Assembly (NCBI GenBank): GCA_009995045.1
Contig: JAACQG010000009.1
Location: 1-64,000, forward strand
Direction: 5' to 3'
Source: Alphaproteobacteria bacterium
Lineage (GTDB): Bacteria > Pseudomonadota > Alphaproteobacteria > Micavibrionales > Micavibrionaceae
DNA: 64,000 nt
Each line of letters begins with the position of its first letter. Positions within the stretch are counted from its first letter, which is position 1. This document shows, piece after piece, positions 17,022 through 28,989 of this stretch. The notes beneath the pieces were generated by a model. It saw only the letters and a list, made by a program, of their open reading frames with translations. It searched no databases and was not told the origin of the DNA. The translations under genes were made by a program, and so were the position numbers.

Positions 17022-18677
17022 ATGCTCTCAAGCCTGCGTATACAAAATGTCGTATTGATTGAAAAGCTGGATATCGCTTTTCAAGGCGGCTTGTGTACGT
17101 TAACGGGGGAGACAGGCGCAGGAAAATCCATCCTGCTCGACTCCCTCGGCCTCGCCACTGGCGCACGCGCCGATAGCGGTTTGGTACGCAAAGGCGCAGA
17201 CAAAGCCAGCGTCACCGCAACATTCGAGGTTGCCCCCGACCACATCGCCAAAGCCATATTGGAAGATCAGGATTTAGAGTTTGATGAAATCCTCATGCTC
17301 CGCCGCACCCTCAAACCCGATGGCAAAAGCCGCGCCTATATCAATGACCAACCCGTCAGCGCAGGCCTGCTGAAGACCATCGGTCAAACCCTGTTAGAGG
17401 TGCATGGGCAGTTCGACACCCAAGGATTGCTCGATCCCAAAACCCACCGCAAAATCCTCGATGATTATGCGCAGATTGATGGAGGCCTTGGTACGGCTTG
17501 GGATGAATGGCGCGCCGCCGAACGTAAATTAACCGCGTTAAAAGATACCGCCAGCGCGAGCGCGGAACAAGAAGATTACCTCCGCCAATCCCTAGAAGAT
17601 TTGGACGCGTTAGAGCCACAAGCCGGCGAAGAAAAATCCCTCGCCGATCTGCGCGAAAGCTTGATGCACCGTGAACAAGTGATGGAGGCGCTCAACGTCG
17701 CATATCATATCCTAAACGGCGATAGTGATCCCATCCGCGAAGCATGGTCAGCCCTTGATAAGGTTGCCGATAAAATCGGTGAACAAGCAAGCGAGGCCAT
17801 TAATGCCCTTGACCGCGCCAGCGCCGAAACGGGCGAAGCGTTAATCGCCATTCAAACCCTCTCAAGCGATATCGAACATAGCGAGCATAACCTTGAGACG
17901 ATTGATGACCGCCTGTTTGGCCTGCGCGCACAAGCACGTAAGCATCATTGCGCCGTCGATGATCTCGCCGATAAGCGCGAGCAATTGGCGCAGCAGCTTA
18001 ACGCCATTGAGCACGCCGATGATATCCTCGAAGACGCCGCAAAAGCCGCCCAAATCGCCAAAGACGTGTATCATAAAAAGGCATTGGAAATCTCCGGTAA
18101 ACGTAAAAAATCCGCCCAAATGCTCGATGCATTGGTGGCCAAAGAATTAACCCCGCTAAAGCTAGAGCGGGCGCGCTTTGTGACGGACGTAAAAGCATTA
18201 TCAGAAGAGGACTGGACAAAACACGGCATCGACCGCATCCGCTTCCTCGTCGCAACCAACCCCGGCAGTGACCCGGGGCCGCTCAACAAAATTGCATCTG
18301 GCGGTGAAATGTCACGCTTTATGCTCGCCCTGAAAGTGGTCATGGCGGAGGTTGGCGCGGCGGGTGCATTGGTCTTTGATGAGGTTGATGCCGGCATTGG
18401 CGGCTCCACCGCAGATGCCGTTGGCGAACGGTTGGCCGCATTATCACGCAAGAAACAAGTGCTTGTTGTGACCCATTCCCCGCAGGTCGCTGCACGCGGA
18501 AATCACCATTATATCGTGTCAAAACAAGGCGATAAGACGCTCACCACATCCGTCATCGCGCTTGATAACGACCAAGCACGCCGCGAAGAAATTGCCCGCA
18601 TGCTGGCGGGAGCAGAAATCACAATCGAAGCCCGCGCCGCCGCCGATAAACTCCTCGAAACAAGCAGAGCCGCCTAA
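17022..18677 (+). CDS. recN: DNA repair protein RecN
   Basis: RecN is an SMC-like ATPase that helps repair double-strand breaks. The 551-aa product has N-terminal Walker A GETGAGKSILLDS, a long central coiled coil rich in Glu, Ala and Leu, and the C-terminal ABC signature GGEMSRFMLALK with Walker B LVFDEVDAGIGG. ATG 17022 is chosen because MLSSLRIQNVVLIEKL is the family's usual beginning and AAAGAGG lies about 10 bases upstream; the open frame upstream overlaps bamD. The stop abuts the ligA start with no gap. Confidence 0.95.
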   Translation: MLSSLRIQNVVLIEKLDIAFQGGLCTLTGETGAGKSILLDSLGLATGARADSGLVRKGADKASVTATFEVAPDHIAKAILEDQDLEFDEILMLRRTLKPDGKSRAYINDQPVSAGLLKTIGQTLLEVHGQFDTQGLLDPKTHRKILDDYAQIDGGLGTAWDEWRAAERKLTALKDTASASAEQEDYLRQSLEDLDALEPQAGEEKSLADLRESLMHREQVMEALNVAYHILNGDSDPIREAWSALDKVADKIGEQASEAINALDRASAETGEALIAIQTLSSDIEHSEHNLETIDDRLFGLRAQARKHHCAVDDLADKREQLAQQLNAIEHADDILEDAAKAAQIAKDVYHKKALEISGKRKKSAQMLDALVAKELTPLKLERARFVTDVKALSEEDWTKHGIDRIRFLVATNPGSDPGPLNKIASGGEMSRFMLALKVVMAEVGAAGALVFDEVDAGIGGSTADAVGERLAALSRKKQVLVVTHSPQVAARGNHHYIVSKQGDKTLTTSVIALDNDQARREEIARMLAGAEITIEARAAADKLLETSRAA

Positions 18678-20980
<2,303 letters not shown>

Positions 20981-21025
20981 AATGGATATCTCTCCGAAAT
21001 TTGTATTAATCAATGTGCCCGTTTA

Positions 21026-22033
21026 TTAGAACGGTTTCAAGGTTTCTGGTTTATCTATGATTGTTTTTTGAATAAGTTTCTTAAATTCATCAAAAAATTT
21101 GTTACGGATATCATCTTTTTCCATCAATATTTCATGCGCCGCATCCTGAAATTCAAGCATATGCGCGTGCTCAAGGTGGGAGGCGACATGCGCCGCGTCG
21201 AAATTATCAACGATGCTCTCTTTACCTGCGATGGTAATCAGGCATTCAGTTTTGATATGCGATAAAAATTGTTTGCTCTTAATTTTGCGACAGCTTTTCG
21301 CGGCGTGATGAAGCCAGCCATAAGTTGGACTGCCGATGGCGAGGCTTGGATCGGCATCGCACCATGCATCGTGAACATCCGCACGGATAGGATCATGCGA
21401 GAAGATATGCGCATCATTGCTCTTTTCGCGCGTTCTCTTGTGCCAGTTACCGCCGCCATAGATAAAGGCTTTGGGCATTATGATGTTTAAAATCGAGAGC
21501 AATGCCCCCGCAAAGGGAACGCCATTAAGCCGCTTTATGCCAAACATCGGCGCACTGAATGCCGCGCATTCGAATGTGTCTGGATATTTTTCCAAATACC
21601 GTAAGCCGATATTTGCCCCCATCGAATGCCCAAGCATCGCCAGCGGAATGCGCCCGACATCAGGGTGCACGCTTGAATGCTTGATATAGCTTAAGATGAA
21701 ATCATGAAGGCGCTCAACCTCGATATCAAAATTTTGGGAATGGCGCTTTTGCGTGCCCTTAACATAGCGATCTGAGCGTCCTTGTCCCGGCCAATCCAAA
21801 ACCCAAAACGCCAAATTCATGTCCAGGCAGGTGCGCGCAACCTCATAATATTTTTCGGTAAACTCACTTAAACCAGGAAGGCAGACAACAACCGCATCCG
21901 GCACACTGTCTTCTGGGAAGACGGAGCCGAATGTGATGCGCATGCCATGGCTTTCGAAGTGATGCGCCCGCCAGCCTTTAGGCTGCAAAAAGCGCTCTTC
22001 CAGATTGGGGATATGTGTGTCTGATTCTGTCAT
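21026..22033 (-). CDS. alpha/beta-hydrolase, lysophospholipase-like (Hydrolase_4 type)
   Basis: A 335-aa cytoplasmic alpha/beta hydrolase. Oxyanion region VVVCLPGLSEFTEKYYEVA, DWPGQGRSDR, nucleophile elbow LGHSMGANIG, acid in ITIAGKESIVDN, and histidine in FQDAAHEILME. The order and the GQGRS motif are those of lysophospholipase L2/monoacylglycerol-lipase-like enzymes; the substrate is not shown by the sequence. Its gene probably heads a two-gene minus-strand unit with the small gene at 20738. Confidence 0.82.
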   Translation of the reverse strand: MTESDTHIPNLEERFLQPKGWRAHHFESHGMRITFGSVFPEDSVPDAVVVCLPGLSEFTEKYYEVARTCLDMNLAFWVLDWPGQGRSDRYVKGTQKRHSQNFDIEVERLHDFILSYIKHSSVHPDVGRIPLAMLGHSMGANIGLRYLEKYPDTFECAAFSAPMFGIKRLNGVPFAGALLSILNIIMPKAFIYGGGNWHKRTREKSNDAHIFSHDPIRADVHDAWCDADPSLAIGSPTYGWLHHAAKSCRKIKSKQFLSHIKTECLITIAGKESIVDNFDAAHVASHLEHAHMLEFQDAAHEILMEKDDIRNKFFDEFKKLIQKTIIDKPETLKPF

Positions 22034-22080
22034 TCTGACTTGAGTATGCCCCTAAACCTTTAAAGAAAACCTAATATAAG

Positions 22081-22106
22081 AAAAATGGAATGTCTTATTA
22101 TTCCAT
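22081..22106 (-). terminator. terminator of the pnt operon
   Basis: On the minus strand a perfect 7-bp stem, ATGGAAT/ATTCCAT (22106-22100 and 22091-22085), with an 8-base loop is followed by TTTTT (22085-22081 region). The upstream arm overlaps the last codons of pntB. AT-rich, so of moderate strength. Confidence 0.5.
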
Positions 22107-23492
22107 CGCCTTAATGATGTCTTCTGTCATTTTCTTGGCATCATCCAAAAGCATCATAGTGTTATCTTCAAAGAACAGCGGATTATCAATACCAGCATAG
22201 CCAGACCCCATAGAACGCTTAACGAAAAGAACAGTTTTTGCATCACCAGCATCCAAAACAGGCATGCCGTAAATGGGCGACGACGGATCATTCTTCGCCG
22301 CTGGGTTTGTGATGTCATTCGCGCCAATCACGTAAGCCACATCAGCCTGCGCAAATTCGCGGTTAATATCTTCCATCTCGAACACTTCGTCATAAGGAAC
22401 ATTAGCCTCGGCGAGCAAAACATTCATGTGACCCGGCATACGCCCGGCAACAGGGTGAATCGCATATTTCACGTCCACACCCTCTTTCTTAAGAAGGTCA
22501 GCCATCTCACGCAAAGCGTGCTGCGCCTGCGCTACCGCCATACCGTAACCGGGGATGATGATCACTTTAGACGCATTTTTCATGATATAGGCCGCATCTT
22601 CCGCCGCGCCGATCTTTGCCTGACGATCAGGATCATGTTCTGACGCGCCTGCTGCTGCGCCGCCTTCTGCACCAAATCCACCAAGAAGAACGGATATGAA
22701 AGAGCGGTTCATGCCTTTGCACATAATGTAAGACAGGATCGCACCCGACGCCCCAACCAGCGCACCGGTCACGATCAAAAGATTGTTGTGAAGGGTAAAG
22801 CCGATCCCTGCCGCTGCCCATCCAGAATAGGAGTTGAGCATGGACACGATCACGGGCATATCTGCGCCGCCAATCGGAATAATCATCAACACACCAAGCG
22901 CAAGCGCAAGCATCACGATCAGGAAGAACAAAAAGCCGCTTTGTGTGATGCAGAGCAAGATAATCAAGAGCACAAGCAACGCACCAAGCATACCGTTCAG
23001 CGCATGTTGCCCGCCAAAGGTCACGGGCTTGCCCGAAATTGTCCCTTGAAGCTTACCCCAAGCAATAACAGATCCAGTGAACGTAATCGCACCAATAGCA
23101 AGGCCGATCGACATTTCAATCAATGAGGTCAAATGAATGTTGCCATCAGTTGCGATGTTAAAGGCTTCGGGGTCCATGAAAGCGGATGTAGCAACGAAGA
23201 CCGCCGCAAGACCAACGAGAGAGTGAAACGCCGCCATCAATTGTGGCAACGCTGTCATTTCGATTTTCTGTGCAATCACGGTTCCGATCCCGCCGCCAAT
23301 ACCAATGGCGATCAAAACCCAAAACCAGCTACCCACATTGGGCAGCAAGAGCGTTGTAACAATCGCAATCGCCATACCGGCAATCCCGAAATTCAACCCC
23401 TGACGGGCGGTCTCTGGATGAGACAATCCACGCAACGCGAGGATAAAGAGCACAGAGGCAATGAGATATGTGAGAGCTGCTAAAGTTTCCAT
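22098..23492 (-). CDS. pntB: proton-translocating NAD(P) transhydrogenase subunit beta
   Basis: PntB carries most of the proton channel and the NADP(H)-binding domain III. The 464-aa product has about nine membrane segments in its first 280 residues, then the nucleotide domain with VIIIPGYGMAVAQAQHALRE, HPVAGRMPGHMNVLLAEANV, YVIGANDITNPAAK and VKRSMGSGYAGIDNPLF, which are the signature blocks of domain III. Last gene of pntA1-pntA2-pntB, six bases after pntA2. Confidence 0.95.
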   Translation of the reverse strand: METLAALTYLIASVLFILALRGLSHPETARQGLNFGIAGMAIAIVTTLLLPNVGSWFWVLIAIGIGGGIGTVIAQKIEMTALPQLMAAFHSLVGLAAVFVATSAFMDPEAFNIATDGNIHLTSLIEMSIGLAIGAITFTGSVIAWGKLQGTISGKPVTFGGQHALNGMLGALLVLLIILLCITQSGFLFFLIVMLALALGVLMIIPIGGADMPVIVSMLNSYSGWAAAGIGFTLHNNLLIVTGALVGASGAILSYIMCKGMNRSFISVLLGGFGAEGGAAAGASEHDPDRQAKIGAAEDAAYIMKNASKVIIIPGYGMAVAQAQHALREMADLLKKEGVDVKYAIHPVAGRMPGHMNVLLAEANVPYDEVFEMEDINREFAQADVAYVIGANDITNPAAKNDPSSPIYGMPVLDAGDAKTVLFVKRSMGSGYAGIDNPLFFEDNTMMLLDDAKKMTEDIIKAME

Positions 23493-23498
23493 TGTGAT

Positions 23499-23906
23499 CT
23501 ACGCACCCTTCTTTTTAAACATGCTGAGCATACGGCGGGTAATGATGAAGCCGCCAAAAATATTAACTGACGCCAAAATCACGCCGATAAAACCGAATAA
23601 TGAAAAACTGCCATCCGCTGGCCAAACGGCGACAATCGCACCGACAATAATGACCGACGAAATGGCGTTTGTGATACCCATCAATGGGGAGTGAAGGGCA
23701 GGGGTCACACGCCAAACAACGTAATACCCAACGAAACACGCGAGGATAAAAACCGTAAGCCCCGTGATAAGAAAAGGAGCCGCATGACCTGCGCTATCGG
23801 TGATGTGGGAGCTTTCAACGGCAATAGAGGCCGCCTTATCGGATAATTCCTGAAGGCGCGTCGCGAGATCCGCTGCGCTCTCTGTCACTGTCTTTGTTTC
23901 CGCCAT
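23499..23906 (-). CDS. pntA2: NAD(P) transhydrogenase subunit alpha part 2
   Basis: A 135-aa membrane subunit supplying the remaining helices of domain II; the alpha subunit is split in many alphaproteobacteria. Hydrophilic N-terminus of about 40 residues, then three hydrophobic segments including [19 protein letters not shown] and [18 protein letters not shown], the typical PntAB sequence. It lies between pntA1 and pntB with gaps of 5 and 6 bases. Confidence 0.94.
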   Translation of the reverse strand: MAETKTVTESAADLATRLQELSDKAASIAVESSHITDSAGHAAPFLITGLTVFILACFVGYYVVWRVTPALHSPLMGITNAISSVIIVGAIVAVWPADGSFSLFGFIGVILASVNIFGGFIITRRMLSMFKKKGA

Positions 23907-23911
23907 AATGA

Positions 23912-25222
23912 TTAATCCTTCTTCTCAGATGTCTTTGTTTTTGCTGCTGGCTTTTTGGCCGCTGCTTTTTTAGGCGCCGCTTTTTTAGCGGGAGCTTTTT
24001 TCGCAGGTGCTTTTTCGGATGCGTCTTTATCATCCGCCGCTTTATCGTCCGATGGCTTTGCCGCCGAAGCTTTCGCTGGAGGCTTCGCATCCGTAAAGTT
24101 TGGATGCACAATCGCGCCATCTTTGGTCAAAAGCACGCCCTTAATGATGTCATCATCAAGGTTCAGCGCAATTTTCTTGCTCTCTTTGTCGATCAAAAGC
24201 GTTACAAAATTCAGCAAGTTTTTCGCATAAAGCGCAGATGCATTCGCCGCCAAACGTCCAGGAACATTCAAATGTCCAACGATGCTGACGCCATATTTCT
24301 TAACCACTTTACCCGCTTCAGACGCGGCGCAGTTACCGCCGTTTTCTACCGCCAAATCAACAATGACAGAGCCCGGCTTCATGGATTTAACCATAGCATC
24401 CGACACAAGCTTAGGGGCAGGGCGGCCAGGAATAAGCGCGGTAGTGATAACGATGTCTTGTTTTGCAATCGTATCTTCGATCAACGCTTGTTGCTCTTTT
24501 TGATACTCTTTGGACATTTCCTTGGCGTATCCGCCCGCGGTCTCGGCTTCTTTAAATTCTTCATTTTCAACCGCAACAAATGTCGCGCCGAGGGATTCAA
24601 CTTGCTCTTTCGCCGCTGGACGCACATCCGTCGCAGAAACAACGCCGCCCAATCGACGCGCTGTCGCAATCGCTTGCAATCCTGCAACACCCGCGCCCAT
24701 CACGAAGACTTTGGCGGGGGGAACCGTGCCTGCTGCGGTCATCATCATTGGAAATGCGCGGCCGAAATGCTCCGCCGCATCCAAAACAGACTTATATCCA
24801 GCAAGGTTAGATTGCGAGGACAGCACATCCATGCTTTGCGCCCGTGTGATGCGAGGCACCAATTCCATGGAGCACGCATTGATATGAGCCGCAGCTAATT
24901 TTTTAAGCAAATCAGCATTGGCATAAGGGGCAAGCATACCAATCAGCAAGGTCGCTTTTTGAAACTGTTTAATCTCTGCATCGGTCGGGGCGAGCACTTT
25001 CAGCACGATATCCGCGCTCTTGTAGGTTTCTGCTGCCGTTTTGCAAATCGTTGCGCCTGCATCCTTGTAATGATCATCAAGAATGTTGGCACCCTCACCC
25101 GCATTCGTCTCAACGCTTACGCGTGCACCAAGTGCAATCAGTTTCTTTACGGTTTCCGGAGAAGCAGCAACACGCGTTTCATTTGCGGTTGTTTCTTTTG
25201 GGATGGCGATTTTGAGAGCCAC
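23912..25222 (-). CDS. pntA1: NAD(P) transhydrogenase subunit alpha part 1, with Lys/Ala-rich tail
   Basis: The soluble NAD(H)-binding domain I of the proton-pumping transhydrogenase that makes NADPH. Begins [20 protein letters not shown]; shows [20 protein letters not shown], the Rossmann [30 protein letters not shown] and [15 protein letters not shown] 25222 is chosen: AAGGA lies 8-9 bases upstream and the alanine dehydrogenase-like fold starts here; the in-frame ATG at 25318 adds an unrelated stretch. After the domain ends near residue 380, about 55 residues form a repetitive Ala/Lys/Pro tail ([18 protein letters not shown]-type) reminiscent of histone H1 tails, which most PntAA proteins do not have. 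Confidence 0.92.
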   Translation of the reverse strand: MALKIAIPKETTANETRVAASPETVKKLIALGARVSVETNAGEGANILDDHYKDAGATICKTAAETYKSADIVLKVLAPTDAEIKQFQKATLLIGMLAPYANADLLKKLAAAHINACSMELVPRITRAQSMDVLSSQSNLAGYKSVLDAAEHFGRAFPMMMTAAGTVPPAKVFVMGAGVAGLQAIATARRLGGVVSATDVRPAAKEQVESLGATFVAVENEEFKEAETAGGYAKEMSKEYQKEQQALIEDTIAKQDIVITTALIPGRPAPKLVSDAMVKSMKPGSVIVDLAVENGGNCAASEAGKVVKKYGVSIVGHLNVPGRLAANASALYAKNLLNFVTLLIDKESKKIALNLDDDIIKGVLLTKDGAIVHPNFTDAKPPAKASAAKPSDDKAADDKDASEKAPAKKAPAKKAAPKKAAAKKPAAKTKTSEKKD

Positions 25223-25345
25223 AGGCCAAATCCTTATCTTTAAGGTTATACAAATTGGTGAAACGCAAAGATGCCCGATTGCGCACGCTTTGTGAAGGGG
25301 GATTTCTGATTTATTCACGAATATAAGTGATAGAAATCTAATCCC

Positions 25346-25373
25346 TTGAATAAAGCGTCGTTTTTGTTAAGAT
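25346..25373 (+). promoter_or_regulatory. candidate promoter of the type I secretion operon
   Basis: TTGAAT (25346-25351), 16 bases, TAAGAT (25368-25373), about 75 bases before the TolC-family gene. It lies in the 226-base divergent region between pntA1 and tolC, which otherwise shows no clear feature. Weak match. Confidence 0.35.
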
Positions 25374-25448
25374 TCTAATGCGCGCTTACATCATGTGCGT
25401 TTTCTTTAGTCCCACTTCCTATGCTTTTAAGCTGATTGTTACTTTGTT

Positions 25449-26837
25449 ATGATGATGACTGTAAAAAAATATTTGCTTTCTAGCGCCCTCATGATCGGCT
25501 CTTGCGCGTTTACATCACATGCAAATGCGCAATCTATTCAAGCCGCGGTTCAGGCCGCCATCGCTAATAACCCGCAGATTGAACAGGCATCAGCCCGTGA
25601 AGGCGCGGCAAAAGAAGAGATATCTGCCGCCCGCTCCGGCTTTTTCCCGACACTGTCTGTCGGTCTGACTGCTGGACGTATGTACGCCGATAACGCAACA
25701 TCGCGCGGTACGTTGACAACACGCGGCGCGGCTTATTCAGGCGTAGGTGAAGCGAACGCCTCTCTGCGCCAACCCATTTTCGATGGTTTTGAAACGCTCA
25801 ACCGCCTCAGATCCTCAAAAGCGGGCGTGCAAGCCGCCAATTTAGAGCTACAAGACACACGCGAGCAAATCGCGTATCAAACTGTGCAGGCCTACTTAAA
25901 TGTTCTTCAAGCAAGATCAATCCTCATTCGCCTGCAAAACCAGGAGACAAAAGTCGATAGCTATCTAGGACGCATTAAAACCAATGTCGATGATGGCGGC
26001 GCAGACGAATCGCAATATCAACAAGCAAGAGATGTGCGCGTCCTCCTCAGCGGCTTTGTCGCCGATTATACGGGGCAGCTCCGCGCCGCAGAATCACAGT
26101 ATATCGCATTGACCGGAACCCCGCCTTTGGCCGATATGAGCGTGCCAAGTCTTGATGTCAGTGGCGTTCCCGTCACGCTGGAAGATGCGCTTGCATCCGC
26201 GCGACTTGACCACCCCGCGATCCGCGCAAGGCAGGCCGATGCGAAAGCTGCTGATTTCGATATCGACGCCGAAAAAGCGCTGCTATACCCCGATGTGATC
26301 GGTGAATTGTCATACCTCAAAAGCGACAAGAAAGAAGAAATTGGCGGAGAATTGGAAGATCGCCGCGCCGTGCTTCGCCTCAATTGGGATATGGAGACCG
26401 GCGGCGGACAATACGCCCGTATCAAACAGCGCAAATATCAACACGCAGAAATGATCGCGCGTGAAAAGGAAATGACCAACCAAATCGAACGCGATATCCG
26501 CATCGCCTATGCGGATCGCCAAGCCGCGCAAAAACGCCTCGCCAATCAGCGCGAGCGTGTTGAGTTAAATCAGAAGCTATTTGATACATATGAAGCGCAA
26601 TTCGAGGGCGGGCGTGTTGATCTGCTTCAATTGATGCAAGCCGATAACCAGCTTTTGAATACACAAATCGAAAACATTATTTATCAATATCGCTTCCTCG
26701 CCGCGCGATATGGCGTGGTCGCAAGCATTGGTAAGCTGCAAGAAGCGCTCTTTCAAACTGCCGCTTTGGAAGCCATGCCAACAAAATCCGCAGTCATAAC
26801 AGATACACATGTGAGCGCGGATGAGCCGCAAGAATAA
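25449..26837 (+). CDS. TolC-family outer membrane channel of a type I secretion system
   Basis: A 462-aa outer-membrane efflux protein. Signal peptide MMMTVKKYLLSSALMIGS...HANAQ (about residues 1-28), then two repeated helical halves of the OEP fold, including AVQAAIANNPQIEQASARE, LRQPIFDGFETLNR, the second-half TLEDALASARLDHPAIRARQ and GGRVDLLQLMQADNQL. It would form the trimeric channel that takes protein from the ABC/HlyD pair encoded next. The 3' end overlaps the ABC transporter start by 17 bases, so the three genes form one operon. No secreted RTX adhesin is visible in the window. Confidence 0.9.
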   Translation: MMMTVKKYLLSSALMIGSCAFTSHANAQSIQAAVQAAIANNPQIEQASAREGAAKEEISAARSGFFPTLSVGLTAGRMYADNATSRGTLTTRGAAYSGVGEANASLRQPIFDGFETLNRLRSSKAGVQAANLELQDTREQIAYQTVQAYLNVLQARSILIRLQNQETKVDSYLGRIKTNVDDGGADESQYQQARDVRVLLSGFVADYTGQLRAAESQYIALTGTPPLADMSVPSLDVSGVPVTLEDALASARLDHPAIRARQADAKAADFDIDAEKALLYPDVIGELSYLKSDKKEEIGGELEDRRAVLRLNWDMETGGGQYARIKQRKYQHAEMIAREKEMTNQIERDIRIAYADRQAAQKRLANQRERVELNQKLFDTYEAQFEGGRVDLLQLMQADNQLLNTQIENIIYQYRFLAARYGVVASIGKLQEALFQTAALEAMPTKSAVITDTHVSADEPQE

Positions 26838-28989
26838 AGATAACCAGCAAGACGCGGTGGATGCGTCAATCACCGCCACGACAAGCGACCCACTCTTGCA
26901 ATCTTTGGTGTTTTTAACCGCATATTTTGGCCGCGCCAAATCCGCACAAGCGCTAACCGCTGGCTTGGCCTATGACGAGAACAGCATGCGTCCCAATTTA
27001 TTCTGCGAAGCGGCAGAACGATTGGGGTTAAAAACGCGCATCGTCAAAAAGGCAAAATTAATCAGCATCCCTCAATCCGTCCTGCCAAGCGTCCTCGTTT
27101 TAAATGATGAACAAGCCTGCGTGCTGTTATCGGTAAAGGGGCAGCAAGCCAAAATCTACCTGCCCGAAACCGACAGCGAGAAATTGGTTGAGCTGAATGC
27201 ATTGCAAAATGATTACAATGGCTTCGCAATCTATATTCACCCGCGATCCGAATTCACCAACCCCGAGAGCGCATCGCTTGAAGATACTGATAATCATTGG
27301 TTTTGGGGCATTGTTAAGCAAAACCGCAAAATTTACGGCCTCGTTCTGCTCGGCGCGATTTTTATCAACTTGTTCGGCCTGACCAGTCCGCTTTTCATCA
27401 TGAATGTCTATGATCGCGTGATCCCCAATAACGCAATCGAAACGGGCTGGGCGCTGGGGCTGGGGGCGTTGGCGATCTTTGTGTTTGATTTTATCATGCG
27501 CACATTACGCGGCTATCTGATTGATTTTTCAGGACGCAAATTGGATGTCATCGCAGCGCGCCGCATCTATGATCAGGTGCTCAATATGCGCCTGTCCGAG
27601 CGTCCGAAGTCAAGTGGCTCATTCGCCAATATGCTACATGATTTCAGTGCGGTACGTGAGTTTTTTACATCCGCAACCATCACAGGTTTGGTGGATTTAC
27701 CGTTCACGATTTTCTTCCTGTTTATTATCTATCAACTCGGCGGGTCTATTGCGTTTATCTTACTCGCGCTGATCGCGATCGTCCTTGTGGCAGGGTTTGT
27801 CTTACAATTTCCGCTCAAATCCTTGGTGCGCAAGGCAACCCAAAGCGCTGAAGCCAAGCATGGCTTGCTCGTTGAAACAATTCATGGCCTTGAGACGGTG
27901 AAAGCCATCGGCGCAGATGGCCGCTTTCGAAGCCGTTACGGCGGCTATGTAGGTGAGAGCGCAGCGTTGGGGCAGGGCTCGCGCTTTGTATCAAGCCTTG
28001 GCGTGAATATCGCAACCTTTATTCAGCAAATCGCATCCATCGTTATTGTTTTGGCGGGCATGTATATGGTGCAGGCGGGCGAGCTTAGTGTGGGTGGATT
28101 GATCGCCTGTGTCATCTTGAGTGGGCGCGCAATCTCGCCGATTGGTCAAATCGCAAGCCTGATGACCAAATACCACCAAGCCGACGGCGCGCTTAAAACC
28201 CTCGATAAGATCATGGCCAAAGACGTGGAGCGCCCGCCCCATCAACAATTCCTCAACCGTCCTACAATCAGCGGCAAAATCGCTTTCGACAAGGTGAGCT
28301 TTTCTTACCCATCGGTGCAGCGCGACGTCATTATCGATATCAATTTCACCATCAATCCGGGCGAGAAAGTCGCCATTATCGGACGCATCGGATCGGGCAA
28401 AAGCACAATCGCCCGCCTGATGCTTGGCCTGTATCAACCACAAGCCGGATCGTTATTGGCCGATGACACCGATTACCGCCAAATCGACCCCGCCGATCTG
28501 CGCCGTAACATTGCTTATATCGCACAGGATGTCGTGTTGTTCACCGGATCTGTGCGAGATAATATCTCCGCAAGCATGCCTCATGCGAGCGAAGACGCCA
28601 TCCTCACCGCCGCAAAAAGCGCAGGTGTGCATGATTTCATCGCCAAGCACCCGATGGGATATGACGCGCCCGTGGGCGAGCATGGATCAAACCTGTCAGG
28701 TGGACAGCGCCAAGCCATCGCATTGGCGCGCGCCATGCTCACACAGCCAAAAGTGTTGGTATGTGATGAGCCGACAAACGCAATGGATATGCAAGCCGAG
28801 GCGGCGTTTAAATCCTATGTGGCAAAAGAAATTAACGACAGAACCTTTATTCTTATCACGCATAAGCACAGCATGCTGGACATGGTTGACCGCCTGATCT
28901 TGATGGATAACGGCAAGCTTATTATGGATGGCGCGCGTGACAAAGTGATCGCCGCGTTGCAGGCGGGTAAGATTGAGGTGCCGCAATGA
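26821..28989 (+). CDS. type I secretion ABC transporter with C39-like domain (HlyB/LapB type)
   Basis: A 722-aa inner-membrane exporter. Residues ~20-135 match a C39-like domain without a catalytic cysteine, as in HlyB/LapB exporters of unprocessed RTX proteins. About six transmembrane helices follow (from GLVLLGAIFINLFGLTSPLF near 180), then the ATPase: Walker A GRIGSGKST, Q-loop IAQDVVLF, signature LSGGQRQAIALARA, Walker B VLVCDEPTNAMD and H-loop THKHSM. The start overlaps tolC and the end overlaps hlyD (ATGA). Expected substrate is a large adhesin or RTX protein with a C-terminal signal, not encoded here. Confidence 0.92.
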   Translation: MSRKNKDNQQDAVDASITATTSDPLLQSLVFLTAYFGRAKSAQALTAGLAYDENSMRPNLFCEAAERLGLKTRIVKKAKLISIPQSVLPSVLVLNDEQACVLLSVKGQQAKIYLPETDSEKLVELNALQNDYNGFAIYIHPRSEFTNPESASLEDTDNHWFWGIVKQNRKIYGLVLLGAIFINLFGLTSPLFIMNVYDRVIPNNAIETGWALGLGALAIFVFDFIMRTLRGYLIDFSGRKLDVIAARRIYDQVLNMRLSERPKSSGSFANMLHDFSAVREFFTSATITGLVDLPFTIFFLFIIYQLGGSIAFILLALIAIVLVAGFVLQFPLKSLVRKATQSAEAKHGLLVETIHGLETVKAIGADGRFRSRYGGYVGESAALGQGSRFVSSLGVNIATFIQQIASIVIVLAGMYMVQAGELSVGGLIACVILSGRAISPIGQIASLMTKYHQADGALKTLDKIMAKDVERPPHQQFLNRPTISGKIAFDKVSFSYPSVQRDVIIDINFTINPGEKVAIIGRIGSGKSTIARLMLGLYQPQAGSLLADDTDYRQIDPADLRRNIAYIAQDVVLFTGSVRDNISASMPHASEDAILTAAKSAGVHDFIAKHPMGYDAPVGEHGSNLSGGQRQAIALARAMLTQPKVLVCDEPTNAMDMQAEAAFKSYVAKEINDRTFILITHKHSMLDMVDRLILMDNGKLIMDGARDKVIAALQAGKIEVPQ

